Assembly (NCBI RefSeq): GCF_001618955.1
Contig: NZ_LVYV01000003.1
Location: 1 to 64,000, forward strand
Reading direction: 5' to 3'
Length of the DNA stretch: 64,000 nt
From: Tardiphaga robiniae
GTDB lineage: Bacteria > Pseudomonadota > Alphaproteobacteria > Rhizobiales > Xanthobacteraceae
Shown: positions 9,451 through 18,318 of the stretch, one piece after another
How positions within the stretch are numbered: the stretch's first letter is position 1
How the letters are laid out: the number at the start of each line of letters is the position of its first letter
Made by a program: the position numbers and the translations under genes
The notes under the pieces: generated by a model
The model's database searches: none
Told to the model about the DNA's origin: nothing
What the model saw: only the letters and a program-made list of their open reading frames with translations

Positions 9451-12120
9451 ATGCGCGCTGTCGTCGCCGTTTTATTGTTCGTGACCGCCGTTCATGCCGC
9501 CCTATGGGGCGTATTGCGCGAGAAGCAGGAAGCTCCCGATTTCAAGGGCATGATTCCCAGCCTCTCCTATGCGCCGTTCGAGGGCACGGCGCATCCCGAC
9601 GTGGACAACATTCCGACCGTCGAGAAGATTCGCGCCGACCTCAAGAAGCTGTCGACCATCACCCGTGCCATCCGTCTGTATTCGTCGACCGGCGGTGTGG
9701 AAATGGTGCCCGCCATCGCCAACGAGTTCGGCCTCAAGGTCACCGTCGGCGCCTGGATCGACAAGAACGCGGATCGCAACGAGCGTGAAATTGCCTCCGC
9801 CGTTGAGCTGGCGAAAAAGAACCCGAATGTCATCGGCATCGTGGTCGGCAACGAAACGCTGTATCGCGATGAACTCAAGCTCGAGGACCTCGTCGAATAT
9901 ATCCGCCGGGTAAAGCGCCAGGTCACGGTTCCTGTCACGACCGGTGAAATCTGGAATATCTGGCGCGACAATCCGCAGCTCGCCTCGTCGGTGGATTTCA
10001 TCGCCGCGCACATCCTGCCCTATTGGGAAAACTTCACCGATGCGCAGGCGGTCGACCAGGCTGTCCACCTCTACGGCGTGCTGCGCGAGACCTTCCCCGG
10101 CAAGCGCATCGTGATCGCCGAATTCGGCTGGCCGAGCGAAGGCTACAATCTGCGCAACGCCATACCGGGCCCGTTCAGGCAGGCCGTGGTGCTGCGCAAC
10201 TTCGTGACCCGTGCTGAAGCGATCGGCATGGACTACAATATCGTCGAAGCCATCGATCAGCCATGGAAGTTCTTCGAGGGCGGCGTCGGTCCCTATTGGG
10301 GCGTTCTCAATGCGTCGCGTGAACCGAAATTCCCCTGGACCGGCCCGATCGTGAATCCGGACCACTGGAAGAACGCGAGCATCGCACTTCTGGTTGGAAT
10401 TCTCCTGTCGCTGCCGATCCTGCAGATCGTTGGCGCAACGGCGCTGCAGGCGCTCGTGCTCTCGACCGCGGCCAATGCCGTTGGCGCCTGGGCGGCAACC
10501 ATCTTCGCTTATCAGCAGACCCACTATTTTGTCTGGGGATCGGCCTTCGCCCTCACACTCGGCTGCATCCTGCTGATCCCGCTGCTCCTGATCGCATTGG
10601 CGCGCATCGAGGAGATCGCGGCCATTGCCTTCGGCCGGAAACCATTGCGGCTGCTGACAGCCGAACGTAGCGAAAAGCTGCGGGCCGCTGCAGACGCCGA
10701 GCAGAAATATCCGAAGGTGTCGATCCACATTCCAGCCTATCGCGAACAGCCGGACATGCTGAAGCTGACGTTGGACGCAGTCGCCCGGCTCGACTATCCG
10801 AATTTCGAATGCGTGGTGATCATCAACAACACGCCGGATCCGGCCTATTGGCAGCCGATCCAGGATCATTGCCGCATGCTCGGCGAACGCTTCATCTTCA
10901 TCAATGCGGAGAAGGTCGAGGGCTTCAAAGCCGGCGCCCTGCGCATCGCCATGGATCGCACCGCGGCGGATGCCGAGGTGATCGGCATCATCGACGCCGA
11001 CTATGTGGTGGAGCCGAACTGGCTGAAGGATCTTGTCCCGGCCTTCAACGACCCGCGCGTCGGCCTCGTGCAGGCGCCGCAGGACCACCGCGACGGCGAC
11101 CGTTCACTGATGCACTACATCATGAACGGCGAATATGCCGGATTCTTCGATATCGGCATGGTCCAGCGCAACGAGGCCAATGCGATCATCGTCCATGGCA
11201 CCATGTGCCTGATCCGTCGCTCCGCGATGGACATGGCGGGCGGCTGGGCCGGCGACACCATCTGCGAGGACTCGGATCTCGGCCTCGCCATCATGCAGCA
11301 TGGCTGGCTAACGCATTACACGAAGGAGCGTTACGGCTACGGCGTGCTGCCGGACACCTATGAGGCCTTCAAGAAACAGCGTCATCGCTGGGCCTATGGC
11401 GGCTTCCAGATTATCAAGAAGCACTGGCGCCGCTTCATGCCGGGCGCGAGCCGGATGACCCAGGACCAGAAGCGCGAATTCGGCATGGGCTGGCTGAACT
11501 GGCTCGGTGCGGAGAGCCTTGGCGTCGTGGTGGCGATCCTCAACATCATCTGGGTGCCGATCATCGCCTTCGCCGATATCTCAATCCCCGACAATATCCT
11601 GACGCTGCCGATCATCGCCTCCTTCGTGATCTCGCTGGCGCACTTCATCGTCTTGTACCGGCTGCGCGTGAAGATCGGCCTGTGGCAGATGCTGGGCGCA
11701 ATGATCGCCGCCATGTCGGTGCAGTGGACGGTGTCGCGCGCCGTCGCCGATGGCCTGATCAAGGATCACCTGCCCTTCACCGTGACCTCCAAGGGCGGCA
11801 AGTCGACCATGTCGATTGAATTCCAGGCCTTCTGGGAAGCCGTGATCGGTGTACTTCTGCTGATCAGTTGCGGCGTGCTGGTGTTCTCCAACAACTCCAA
11901 GCAGGTCACCGAGATCTACATCTTCGCCGGCGTGCTGGTGCTGCAGAGCCTGCCGTTCCTGTCGGCGGTGATGATTGCCATCCTGGAGAATTCGCGCGCC
12001 AATGACTTCCAGTGGTGGCGCAACACGACGGTACGCACGGCCGAGCTGATCGGCCTGCGCCCGGTGGCGATGCCGCCGATCGACGTGTCCCACCCCGACG
12101 CCCAGCGCGAAGCGAGCTGA
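9451..12120 (+). CDS. ndvB: NdvB-like cyclic beta-glucan synthase, GH17-GT2 fusion
   Basis: An 889-residue inner-membrane glucosyltransferase. A signal-anchor (about 1-18) leads a GH17 domain (about 35-290) keeping both Glu residues (VVGNET, IAEFGWPSEG). Two to three helices (about 310-390) follow, then a family-2 glycosyltransferase domain (about 423-660) with IIDADY (the DxD), ICEDSDLG and the QRHRW (QxxRW) motif. C-terminal helices (about 690-860) complete it. Size agrees with the roughly 102-kDa NdvB of B. japonicum, the beta-1,3-glucan synthase. The GH17 part is paralogous to ndvC. It probably extends glucan from UDP-glucose and closes rings by transglucosylation; those periplasmic glucans serve hypo-osmotic adaptation and nodulation. 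The start ATG is 9451. Confidence 0.88.
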   Translation: MRAVVAVLLFVTAVHAALWGVLREKQEAPDFKGMIPSLSYAPFEGTAHPDVDNIPTVEKIRADLKKLSTITRAIRLYSSTGGVEMVPAIANEFGLKVTVGAWIDKNADRNEREIASAVELAKKNPNVIGIVVGNETLYRDELKLEDLVEYIRRVKRQVTVPVTTGEIWNIWRDNPQLASSVDFIAAHILPYWENFTDAQAVDQAVHLYGVLRETFPGKRIVIAEFGWPSEGYNLRNAIPGPFRQAVVLRNFVTRAEAIGMDYNIVEAIDQPWKFFEGGVGPYWGVLNASREPKFPWTGPIVNPDHWKNASIALLVGILLSLPILQIVGATALQALVLSTAANAVGAWAATIFAYQQTHYFVWGSAFALTLGCILLIPLLLIALARIEEIAAIAFGRKPLRLLTAERSEKLRAAADAEQKYPKVSIHIPAYREQPDMLKLTLDAVARLDYPNFECVVIINNTPDPAYWQPIQDHCRMLGERFIFINAEKVEGFKAGALRIAMDRTAADAEVIGIIDADYVVEPNWLKDLVPAFNDPRVGLVQAPQDHRDGDRSLMHYIMNGEYAGFFDIGMVQRNEANAIIVHGTMCLIRRSAMDMAGGWAGDTICEDSDLGLAIMQHGWLTHYTKERYGYGVLPDTYEAFKKQRHRWAYGGFQIIKKHWRRFMPGASRMTQDQKREFGMGWLNWLGAESLGVVVAILNIIWVPIIAFADISIPDNILTLPIIASFVISLAHFIVLYRLRVKIGLWQMLGAMIAAMSVQWTVSRAVADGLIKDHLPFTVTSKGGKSTMSIEFQAFWEAVIGVLLLISCGVLVFSNNSKQVTEIYIFAGVLVLQSLPFLSAVMIAILENSRANDFQWWRNTTVRTAELIGLRPVAMPPIDVSHPDAQREAS

Positions 12121-12311
12121 ACCACGCCAATGGGGCGCGGTTCATGTCCATAACATCGGACCCCGCCCTTGACCCCGGCGGACCCGCCTTTTACACAGCC
12201 GGTCACGCGATACGCTGCATTGCGGGCGCCATCGCGGCCGTGGCTGACCGGCCTCACCGCGCCCCGCAAGGGTCGGTTTCTTCCGTTCAGCTTCGTCAAT
12301 ACGGCACTTTA

Positions 12312-12386
12312 GGGCGGGTAGCTCAGTGGTAGAGCATTCGACTTTTAATCGACTGGTCATGGGTTCGACCCCCATCCCGCCCACCA
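12312..12386 (+). tRNA. tRNA-Lys (anticodon TTT)
   Basis: A complete 75-nt cloverleaf with an encoded CCA end. The acceptor stem is GGGCGGG/CCCGCCC, the D arm GCTCAGTGGTAGAGC, the anticodon loop CTTTTAA, the T arm has GGTTCGACCC, and the discriminator is A. The first anticodon-stem pair is a T-C mismatch. No integrated element is visible next to it. Confidence 0.97.
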
Positions 12387-12459
12387 TCACCGCAATGAGC
12401 CACGCCGGAACTTCCGGTTTTCATACCATCCTCAGCCTCTGAACACCGGACAATCGAAC

Positions 12460-13047
12460 ATGCGGATTACCCTCGTCGGCTCCAAACACTTCGGCGTCAC
12501 GACCCTCGATATGCTGAAGACCCACAACGTCGAGATCGCGTCCGTGGTGGTTGCAGATGCCGAGGACCGTCTCGCCGCAGCCGCCAAGGCTGCCGGCATC
12601 CCGGTGACAATCCAGGCCAATCCGAAGCTCGTCGTGGCCTCCGAGATCGCCGAGGGCACCGAGCTGATCATCACGGCGCACAGCCACGCCCGCATCGGCA
12701 AGGATGCGCTCGCCGCAGCCAGCCTTGGCGGCATTGGCTACCATCCGTCACTGTTGCCCCGTCACCGTGGCATCGCTGCCGTGGAATGGACCATCAAGGA
12801 AGGCGATCCGATCGCCGGCGGCACCATCTATCACCTTGCCGATGTCATGGACGGTGGCGCCATCGCCGCGCAGGAATGGTGCTTCGTGAAAAAAGGCGAA
12901 ACCGCTCGCGAACTTTGGGAGCGCGCGTTGGCGCCGCTGGGCCTCAAGCTGCTCGGCGAGGTCGTGGACTTCGCGACTGTCCACAAGCGTTTGCCCGCAA
13001 CCTACCAGGACGAGCAATTCGCAACCAATGCGCCAAAACTGGCCTAG
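12460..13047 (+). CDS. Formyltransferase-family protein (PurN/Fmt-like fold)
   Basis: A 195-residue protein with the formyltransferase fold. The family motif appears as HPSLLPRHRG (about 94-103) and the catalytic Asp lies in DVMDGGAI (about 128-135). It has no C-terminal tRNA-binding domain, so it is not a full methionyl-tRNA formyltransferase, and its N-terminus lacks the usual GlyNH2-ribotide site of PurN. The substrate is therefore open: a formyl- or hydroxymethyl-tetrahydrofolate-dependent transferase is likely. It starts 73 bp after tRNA-Lys, and no operon partner is evident. Confidence 0.75.
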   Translation: MRITLVGSKHFGVTTLDMLKTHNVEIASVVVADAEDRLAAAAKAAGIPVTIQANPKLVVASEIAEGTELIITAHSHARIGKDALAAASLGGIGYHPSLLPRHRGIAAVEWTIKEGDPIAGGTIYHLADVMDGGAIAAQEWCFVKKGETARELWERALAPLGLKLLGEVVDFATVHKRLPATYQDEQFATNAPKLA

Positions 13048-13237
13048 AAGCCTCCAAAACTGGTTAAAAAGGCACCGGAACCCGCCCAAATCAACCAAAT
13101 CTGTCGATAAAGGGAACCAAATCGCCTTTCGCGGCTTGCGTCCCATGAGTTGTTTTGGGTCTATGCGGCAACGCAGCAAATTTTGGACACATTACCCCCC
13201 AATAAGGTGGCCATCACAACATCGAGGATTTGATTCA

Positions 13238-13597
13238 ATGCGTTTTGACCGCATCCGTTCCGCTTTGTCAGTTTCGCTAATTGCCAGCGCAGCGTTGATT
13301 TCGGCTCCTTCGTTCGCAGCCGACAATGCCTATGACGGGCTCTGGAATGTGACCATCGTTACCAAGACCGGTAGCTGCGAGCCGACGGCTCGCTATCCGT
13401 TGACCGTCACCGAAGGCCGCATCACTGCGCCCGGCGCCGACGTCAATGGCAAGGTTGGCCGCGAAGGCACCGTCCGCGTGTCGATCGGACCTGCTTTCGC
13501 CAACGGCCAGCTGTCCGGCAACACCGGGTCGGGCAAGTGGAACGGCGCCTCAGGCGGCGTCCCCTGCAGCGGTCGGTGGGAAGCTTCGCGTCAGTAA
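13238..13597 (+). CDS. Small secreted protein, unknown function
   Basis: A 119-residue exported protein. A classical signal peptide (1-28, ending APSFAAD) leads a small beta-rich domain beginning YDGLWNV, with two Cys that could pair. The DGLW...V...G pattern is common in alphaproteobacterial secreted proteins of unknown role and resembles the next gene (GVWSGNG), so the two may be distant paralogues. The gene ends 22 bp before the next start and both probably share a transcript. Confidence 0.7.
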   Translation: MRFDRIRSALSVSLIASAALISAPSFAADNAYDGLWNVTIVTKTGSCEPTARYPLTVTEGRITAPGADVNGKVGREGTVRVSIGPAFANGQLSGNTGSGKWNGASGGVPCSGRWEASRQ

Positions 13598-13619
13598 TCC
13601 CCAACCAGGAATGCTCCCC

Positions 13620-14117
13620 ATGATGCCTACCTCGACCTCTCCGCGTTCGCTCGTTCGGACCGCGGTGCTCTGCGCGGCGTTAGGTCTGACGTCTGCGGCG
13701 GCATATGCCCAGTCAGCGCCGTTCGCCGGTATGGCCGGTGTATGGTCGGGTAACGGGACGATCTCGCTCGAGGACGGCTCCAAGGAGCGTATTCGCTGCA
13801 AGGCGACCTATGCCGTGAGCGGTGATGGCGCGGGGCTGAACCAGTCTCTGCTCTGCGCCAGCGACAGCTACAAGTTCGAGCTGAAGAGCGATGTGAAGGC
13901 CAGGGGCGGCGAGCTGTCTGGCAGCTGGGCTGAGACGACTCGCGGCGTGACAGGGTCACTCGAGGGCCGGGCAACCGCCGGCAAGTTCAATGTTGACGTT
14001 TCCTCGCCAGCCTTCAGCGCGAAGCTGATCCTGACGACGACCGGCAACAAGCAGCAAGTCTCGATCACCTCCGAAGGCCAGTTCAGGGGCGCCAGCATTT
14101 CGCTCAGCCGCAGCTGA
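13620..14117 (+). CDS. Secreted beta-rich protein, unknown function
   Basis: A 165-residue exported protein. A signal peptide (about 1-35, ending AAYAQ) is followed by a domain starting with AGVWSGNGTISLEDG and repeated beta-strand-like segments. It holds two Cys (KATYAV region and LLCASD) that could form a disulphide. I do not recognise a catalytic motif. The ATG at 13620 is chosen because CAGGA lies nine bases upstream; the ATG at 13611 touches it. It is second in a probable two-gene unit and followed by a clear terminator. Confidence 0.7.
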   Translation: MMPTSTSPRSLVRTAVLCAALGLTSAAAYAQSAPFAGMAGVWSGNGTISLEDGSKERIRCKATYAVSGDGAGLNQSLLCASDSYKFELKSDVKARGGELSGSWAETTRGVTGSLEGRATAGKFNVDVSSPAFSAKLILTTTGNKQQVSITSEGQFRGASISLSRS

Positions 14118-14140
14118 TCGTTCCGCTCGTTTGGAATTCG

Positions 14141-14176
14141 AACCCCGGTTGTTTCAAACAGCCGGGGTTTTGTTTT
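14141..14176 (+). terminator. Rho-independent terminator after the secreted-protein pair
   Basis: AACCCCGGttg pairs with cagCCGGGGTT across a short loop, followed by a T-rich run (TTTTGTTTT). It lies 23 bp after the stop at 14117. Confidence 0.8.
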
Positions 14177-14339
14177 GCCTGTATGTCCTCTGCCTGAGAG
14201 CGTCCGCACGATCTCTCGCAACGCAGCCCCACCGGATTCGTCCGTTGCAAAGCCCGGCGATGTCGCCGATAGAGCCTGTCCGTAAGGCTGACACCGCTGC
14301 GTGAATCATCGCAGCGCAAGAAACTGGTTCTCAGGGATT

Positions 14340-15218
14340 ATGGATCGCCCCCCGTCGAAGGCCCGCGCCGCGCTGTGGATGTCCGGCTGGCTGCTTCTGA
14401 TGCTGTTCGTCGCCATTGGCGGTCGCGAGACGCTGCGCGAACTCAATGTCTTTCAGGTGATGGAGATCCGATCCGTCTTCGGCTTCGTCATGCTGTTGCC
14501 GATCCTGTATTTCAACGGCGGCTTTCGCGCCATGAAGACCTCACGGCCGCTGGCACATGTGTCGCGCAACCTCGTGCATTACGGCGCGCAGCTCGGCTGG
14601 TTCTACGCACTCACGCTCATTCCCCTCAGCCAGCTCGTCTCGATCGAGTTCACCATGCCGATCTGGATCGCGATCATGGCGGCATTCTTTCTCGGCGAGC
14701 GCATGACGCTCTGGAAGATCGTCGCCATCGTGCTCGGCCTGATCGGCGTCATCGTTATCGTTCGCCCGACCACCGGCGTCGTCAATCCCGGCCAGCTGAT
14801 CGCGCTGGCTGCCGCGTTCGGCTTCGGCATCTCGATCACATTGATCAAGTCGCTGACGCGCACGGACAGCGCGCTGAAGATCATCTTCTGGATGATCGTG
14901 GTGCAGTCGGTGGCCGGCGTTTTCCCCGCGCTATACTCCTGGCAGTGGCCATCGGCCTATGTCTGGGGCTGGCTTGTCGTGGTCGCCTTCTGCGGCACGT
15001 TTTCCCACTTCTGCATGGCGCGCGCGATGCTCTATGCCGATGCGACGGTGGTCGTGCCGATGGACTTTCTGCGCGTACCACTCAGTGCCACCATCGGATG
15101 GTTACTATACTCTGAACGGCTCGACATGTTCACACTGCTCGGCGCAGCTCTCATTCTCGCCGGCAACACGCTGAACCTGCTCAGTACCGATCGACCGCCG
15201 GTGCGTGCGGCGGCCTGA
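14340..15218 (+). CDS. EamA-family (DMT superfamily) transporter
   Basis: A 292-residue inner-membrane protein with ten hydrophobic helices arranged as two EamA repeats (about 10-140 and 150-280). Conserved stretches include FTMPIWIAIMAAFFLGERMT at the end of repeat 1 and the corresponding SATIGWLLYSERLD in repeat 2. Members export metabolites or move riboflavin, amino acids or S-adenosylmethionine, and the substrate here cannot be told. The ATG at 14340 (MDRPPSK) is preferred over the earlier ATG at 14301. It is monocistronic. Confidence 0.87.
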   Translation: MDRPPSKARAALWMSGWLLLMLFVAIGGRETLRELNVFQVMEIRSVFGFVMLLPILYFNGGFRAMKTSRPLAHVSRNLVHYGAQLGWFYALTLIPLSQLVSIEFTMPIWIAIMAAFFLGERMTLWKIVAIVLGLIGVIVIVRPTTGVVNPGQLIALAAAFGFGISITLIKSLTRTDSALKIIFWMIVVQSVAGVFPALYSWQWPSAYVWGWLVVVAFCGTFSHFCMARAMLYADATVVVPMDFLRVPLSATIGWLLYSERLDMFTLLGAALILAGNTLNLLSTDRPPVRAAA

Positions 15219-15346
15219 CGCATCGGGTTCCCCTTTTTCGATTTTATTCTCCGAGTGCGCGTCCCGACATTTTAGCGCGCGACGGCACTTGATACCTTAC
15301 CTCCATGCCGATGGTCGAATGACCGGATTCGTGGGGAGATCGTATC

Positions 15347-16777
15347 GTGCGCCATTTCGCTTTTGCCCTGTCTGCGCTGTCCATCCTGTTCAGCGCGGAT
15401 GCAGCGCTCGCCGACAAGCGCGTCGCTTTCGTCGTTGGCAATGGCAGCTACAAGAATGTCGATCCGTTGCCGAACCCGCCGATCGACGCGAAGGCGATGG
15501 CGAGCGCGCTGCGCAATGTCGGCTTCGACGTCATCGAAGGATCGAACCTGACGCGCGACGGCATGACCGAAAAGCTGCTCGACTTCGGCCGCAAGGCGCA
15601 AGGCGCCGATGTCGCGGTGTTCTTCTATGCCGGCCACGGTATCTCGGTGAACAACATCAACTACCTTTTGCCGATCGATGCCAATCTGAAGTCGGAGATG
15701 GACGTCAAGCTCGGCGCAGCCATCAATGTCGAGACCACCCTCGACCAGACCATGGGCGATGCCAAGGTGAAGCTGGTATTCCTCGATGCCTGCCGCGACA
15801 ATCCGTTTGCCGCCAAGATCCGCTCCAGCGGATCTGCCACGCGCAGCGTCGCGGTGTCGTCCGGCCTTGCGGAGATGAAATCCGGCGAAGGCACGCTGAT
15901 CGCATTCGCCACCAGCCCCGGCCAGACCGCCCTCGACGGCAAAAGTGGAAGCAACAGCCCGTTTACCCGCGCGCTGCTCAACAACATCACCACGCCCGGC
16001 GCCGAGATCCAACAGGCGATGACGAAAGTGCGCGCACAGGTGCAGGACGAAACCAACAAAGGCCAGCTGCCCTGGGGCCACACCAATCTGATCGGCGCAG
16101 TCTATCTCAATCCGGACGCGCAGGCGCAGGTCGCCGTTGCCGCGGCCAGCCCCACCGCCACCATGCCCGCGGCGGCCACCGCCGGCTCCGATGTCGAGCT
16201 TGAGTTCTGGCGCTCGATCAAGGACTCCAACCGGCCGGAGGAACTGAACGCCTACATCTCGATGTATCCGAACGGCCAGTTCAAGCCGCTCGCCCTCGCC
16301 CGTATCGCCGCGCTACAGGAAGCCGCGACGGCGCCGCGTACCGCTGCGCCGGGCGTGGACAAGGCCGTATTTACCGAGGAAGCCAACCAGCTCACCGAGG
16401 ACAAGATCGGCCTCGACAAGGTCAAGCGCCGCGACGTGCAGCGCCGCCTCAACGGCCTTGGCTTCGACACCCAGGCGACCGGCAGCTTCGATGCCGGGAC
16501 CCGTGGCGTGATCACGCGGTGGCAGGCGGCACGCGGTTACCCGACGTCGGGCTATCTCAACAAGGCGCAGCATGCCGCACTACTCACCGAGGTCGTCGCG
16601 CTGAAGGAGGAACCGGCACCCGCACCGAAGCCGGTGCGCCGCCAGGTGCAACAGCAGACCTATGAGGAAGCGCCCGTTGTCCGGCGCCAGGCCGTGCCCG
16701 CGCCCGCCCCGGCCATCGATCCCGCAGGTCCCGGCCGGTTCATCGGCGGTGTCGTTGGCGGCTTCCTTAACCGCTAG
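15347..16777 (+). CDS. Secreted caspase-like (peptidase C14) protein with peptidoglycan-binding-like domain
   Basis: A 476-residue exported protein. After a signal peptide (1-22) comes a caspase p20-like fold (about 24-255) with the dyad His97 (FYAGHGI) and Cys149 (FLDACRDNPF). A linker of about 50 residues, a short SPOR/TPR-like patch and a PG_binding_1-like repeat (about 365-415, RRDVQRRLNGLGFDTQ) follow, then a Pro-rich tail and a Gly-rich end (GGVVGGFLNR). Proteins of this layout are frequent in rhizobia and are presumed Arg/Lys-specific peptidases in the periplasm. The start is GTG with GGGGAG eight bases before. It is apparently alone in its transcript. Confidence 0.85.
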   Translation: MRHFAFALSALSILFSADAALADKRVAFVVGNGSYKNVDPLPNPPIDAKAMASALRNVGFDVIEGSNLTRDGMTEKLLDFGRKAQGADVAVFFYAGHGISVNNINYLLPIDANLKSEMDVKLGAAINVETTLDQTMGDAKVKLVFLDACRDNPFAAKIRSSGSATRSVAVSSGLAEMKSGEGTLIAFATSPGQTALDGKSGSNSPFTRALLNNITTPGAEIQQAMTKVRAQVQDETNKGQLPWGHTNLIGAVYLNPDAQAQVAVAAASPTATMPAAATAGSDVELEFWRSIKDSNRPEELNAYISMYPNGQFKPLALARIAALQEAATAPRTAAPGVDKAVFTEEANQLTEDKIGLDKVKRRDVQRRLNGLGFDTQATGSFDAGTRGVITRWQAARGYPTSGYLNKAQHAALLTEVVALKEEPAPAPKPVRRQVQQQTYEEAPVVRRQAVPAPAPAIDPAGPGRFIGGVVGGFLNR

Positions 16778-16799
16778 CCCGCTACCTGGAGCGGCAGGC

Positions 16800-17039
16800 C
16801 TACTTGCCGGCAGCCTTGCGCAGCGCGTCGTTCATGCGGTCCTGCCAGCCCGGCCCGTCCTGCTGGAAATATTCCAGCACGTCCTGATCGATCCGCAACG
16901 ACACCAGTTCGCGCACGCCGGGAACGGCGGCCTTGGCGACCGGTGCCTCGACCGGTTTGGTGGTCGTCTTCTTGAACGCCGCTTCCGCCTCGGTGCGGGC
17001 ATCCTGGAGCGTGCGCGGGCGTCGCGGGGGCTGTGCCAT
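16800..17039 (-). CDS. DUF4415/BrnA-like small protein (orphan antitoxin-like)
   Basis: A 79-residue protein whose C-terminus (VSLRIDQDVLEYFQQ then GWQDRMNDALRKAA) fits the ribbon-helix-helix-like DUF4415/BrnA domain. In BrnTA systems BrnA is the antitoxin and the repressor, but no BrnT-like toxin lies on either side, so this may be a stand-alone DNA-binding protein. The start MAQPPRRPR at 17037-17039 has GGAAGGA ten bases before it. The ORF is longer upstream, but that part lacks family similarity. The gene converges on the caspase-like gene, 22 bp away. Confidence 0.65.
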   Translation of the reverse strand: MAQPPRRPRTLQDARTEAEAAFKKTTTKPVEAPVAKAAVPGVRELVSLRIDQDVLEYFQQDGPGWQDRMNDALRKAAGK

Positions 17040-17383
17040 CTCGGTCAGATTCCTTCCAACATTGCCGTCGAGAGATAGCGCCCACTGAGCGGCTGCACAA
17101 TCGCTTCCGCGGTGTCGCCAAAGATGCGTCCACACAAGGGCGCGATATGGCGGCTACTCGCCTCTGGTGCACGACCGGCAATGTCAGCAAATTTTACAAA
17201 TGTCATTCATCGTAACAGGCGCATTCTTCGTGACGCACGTGGCATTGCACAAAGGTGACCGCGCTGCGGCACAAACATGCGCTGACTTAAAAAACTTCAA
17301 AGCAACGCATTTGTGTTGCGACACGGTCAAATAAATCAGATTAGGATCGTGTCATGTCCGATGAGACGACGAAGGAGGTCACG
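17040..17383. other. Divergent intergenic region, no gene seen
   Basis: About 340 bp between two divergent small genes, clearly less GC-rich than its surroundings. It must hold both promoters. I see a small CAACGCATTTGTGTTG imperfect palindrome near 17303 and no RNA gene. Confidence 0.5.
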
Positions 17384-17599
17384 ATGTCAGCATCAGCTGA
17401 AGTCCGTACGACCAAAACGTCCCATCCCGCGCCGCGTGGCAGCGATCTTCCGACCTGCCCGGTTTGTGCGGACTCGATGATTGCTGCCGAGGCGTCGGCC
17501 TTTCTCACCGACGACGTCGTCAGCTATCTCTGGACCTGCGATACATGCGGCTATGGCTTTGTGACCAAGCACGCCTTTCGCCGGACGGTCTGCAACTAG
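17384..17599 (+). CDS. Small zinc-ribbon protein
   Basis: A 71-residue protein with two CxxC knuckles (CPVC at about 25-28, CDTC at about 52-55) spaced as in zinc ribbons, plus a final Cys. The middle is acidic/hydrophobic (TDDVVSYLWT). No known family can be named. The ATG at 17384 is chosen over 17354 because a near-perfect AAGGAGG lies five bases before it, one of the strongest ribosome-binding sites in the window, suggesting high expression. Confidence 0.7.
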   Translation: MSASAEVRTTKTSHPAPRGSDLPTCPVCADSMIAAEASAFLTDDVVSYLWTCDTCGYGFVTKHAFRRTVCN

Positions 17600-17682
17600 C
17601 TAGCACTGTTCGCGCGGACCGGCGTGAACCGATCTTGGATTGCTCCGCGATCCGAGAGAGACGCCGAGTGTGACTATCACAT

Positions 17683-17868
17683 TCACCGTGCCTCTGCTTG
17701 CCCGTCGAGGGCTGCCTTCCACGCAAATGGCACAACCAAAACGCCCAGTAAGGCGAACGCTGCCAGTATCGCCCATGCGTCATTGACGCTCCAAACAAAA
17801 GCAGCCGCTCCGCGCCGAGGCTCAGCATATCGTCTCGACCGGCGTCCGCGTCGGCGCAGCATCGGCAC
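17683..17868 (-). pseudogene. Possible C-terminal remnant of an MFS drug transporter
   Basis: The minus-strand frame encodes a hydrophobic end (VNDAWAILAAFALLGVLVVP) resembling the last helix of EmrB/QacA-type exporters, then a short charged tail and a stop. No matching transporter body lies upstream of it. I read this as a decayed fragment; a real small one-helix protein is possible. The surrounding 17.6-18.3 kb carries no other convincing gene and has unusual composition. Confidence 0.3.
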
Positions 17869-18318
17869 GCGTCTAGGTCAGCGATCTGCGCGAACGATTT
17901 CTGCTACCGCAGTTAAACTGCGCGGGTCAGATCTCTCGTTCGCTGAAAGGCCTTCGCTGAGGTGTAGCAAGCTTCAAGCAGCGCTCGAGCTTTGGAGATT
18001 TTGCAGCGTCATAGAGACTATTTCTTCTCGCCCGCCGCAACCGAGAGAATGTCTCCGAAGCAATTCCAGCGATCCCCCCTCGAATCTCGTCAGTTGCTCC
18101 GACCAGACCCGTCGCTTCGATACTGCAACGACGCTCAACCATCGCATCTCTTAAGAGCCAGAGACTAGCGATCCTGGTCACAGCTGCACCAGGTAATGGC
18201 CACGCCGCAGTCACACCTTCGCCATTTCTGATGTTCCCAAGCCGTGCTAACCAGCTGTCGGGTCTACAGCGGAGAAGCCGTCTCTCGGGTCGAGGGGATA
18301 CCCGCACTGGAGTCGGTC

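Noticed and set aside
9502-11088. 528-residue frame opposite ndvB
   Set aside because: Antisense shadow of the GH17-GT2 gene with biased, domain-free composition.
17927-18307. 126-residue minus-strand frame before lpxD
   Set aside because: No similarity I can recognise, no ribosome-binding site, and Arg-rich composition; region is probably decayed.
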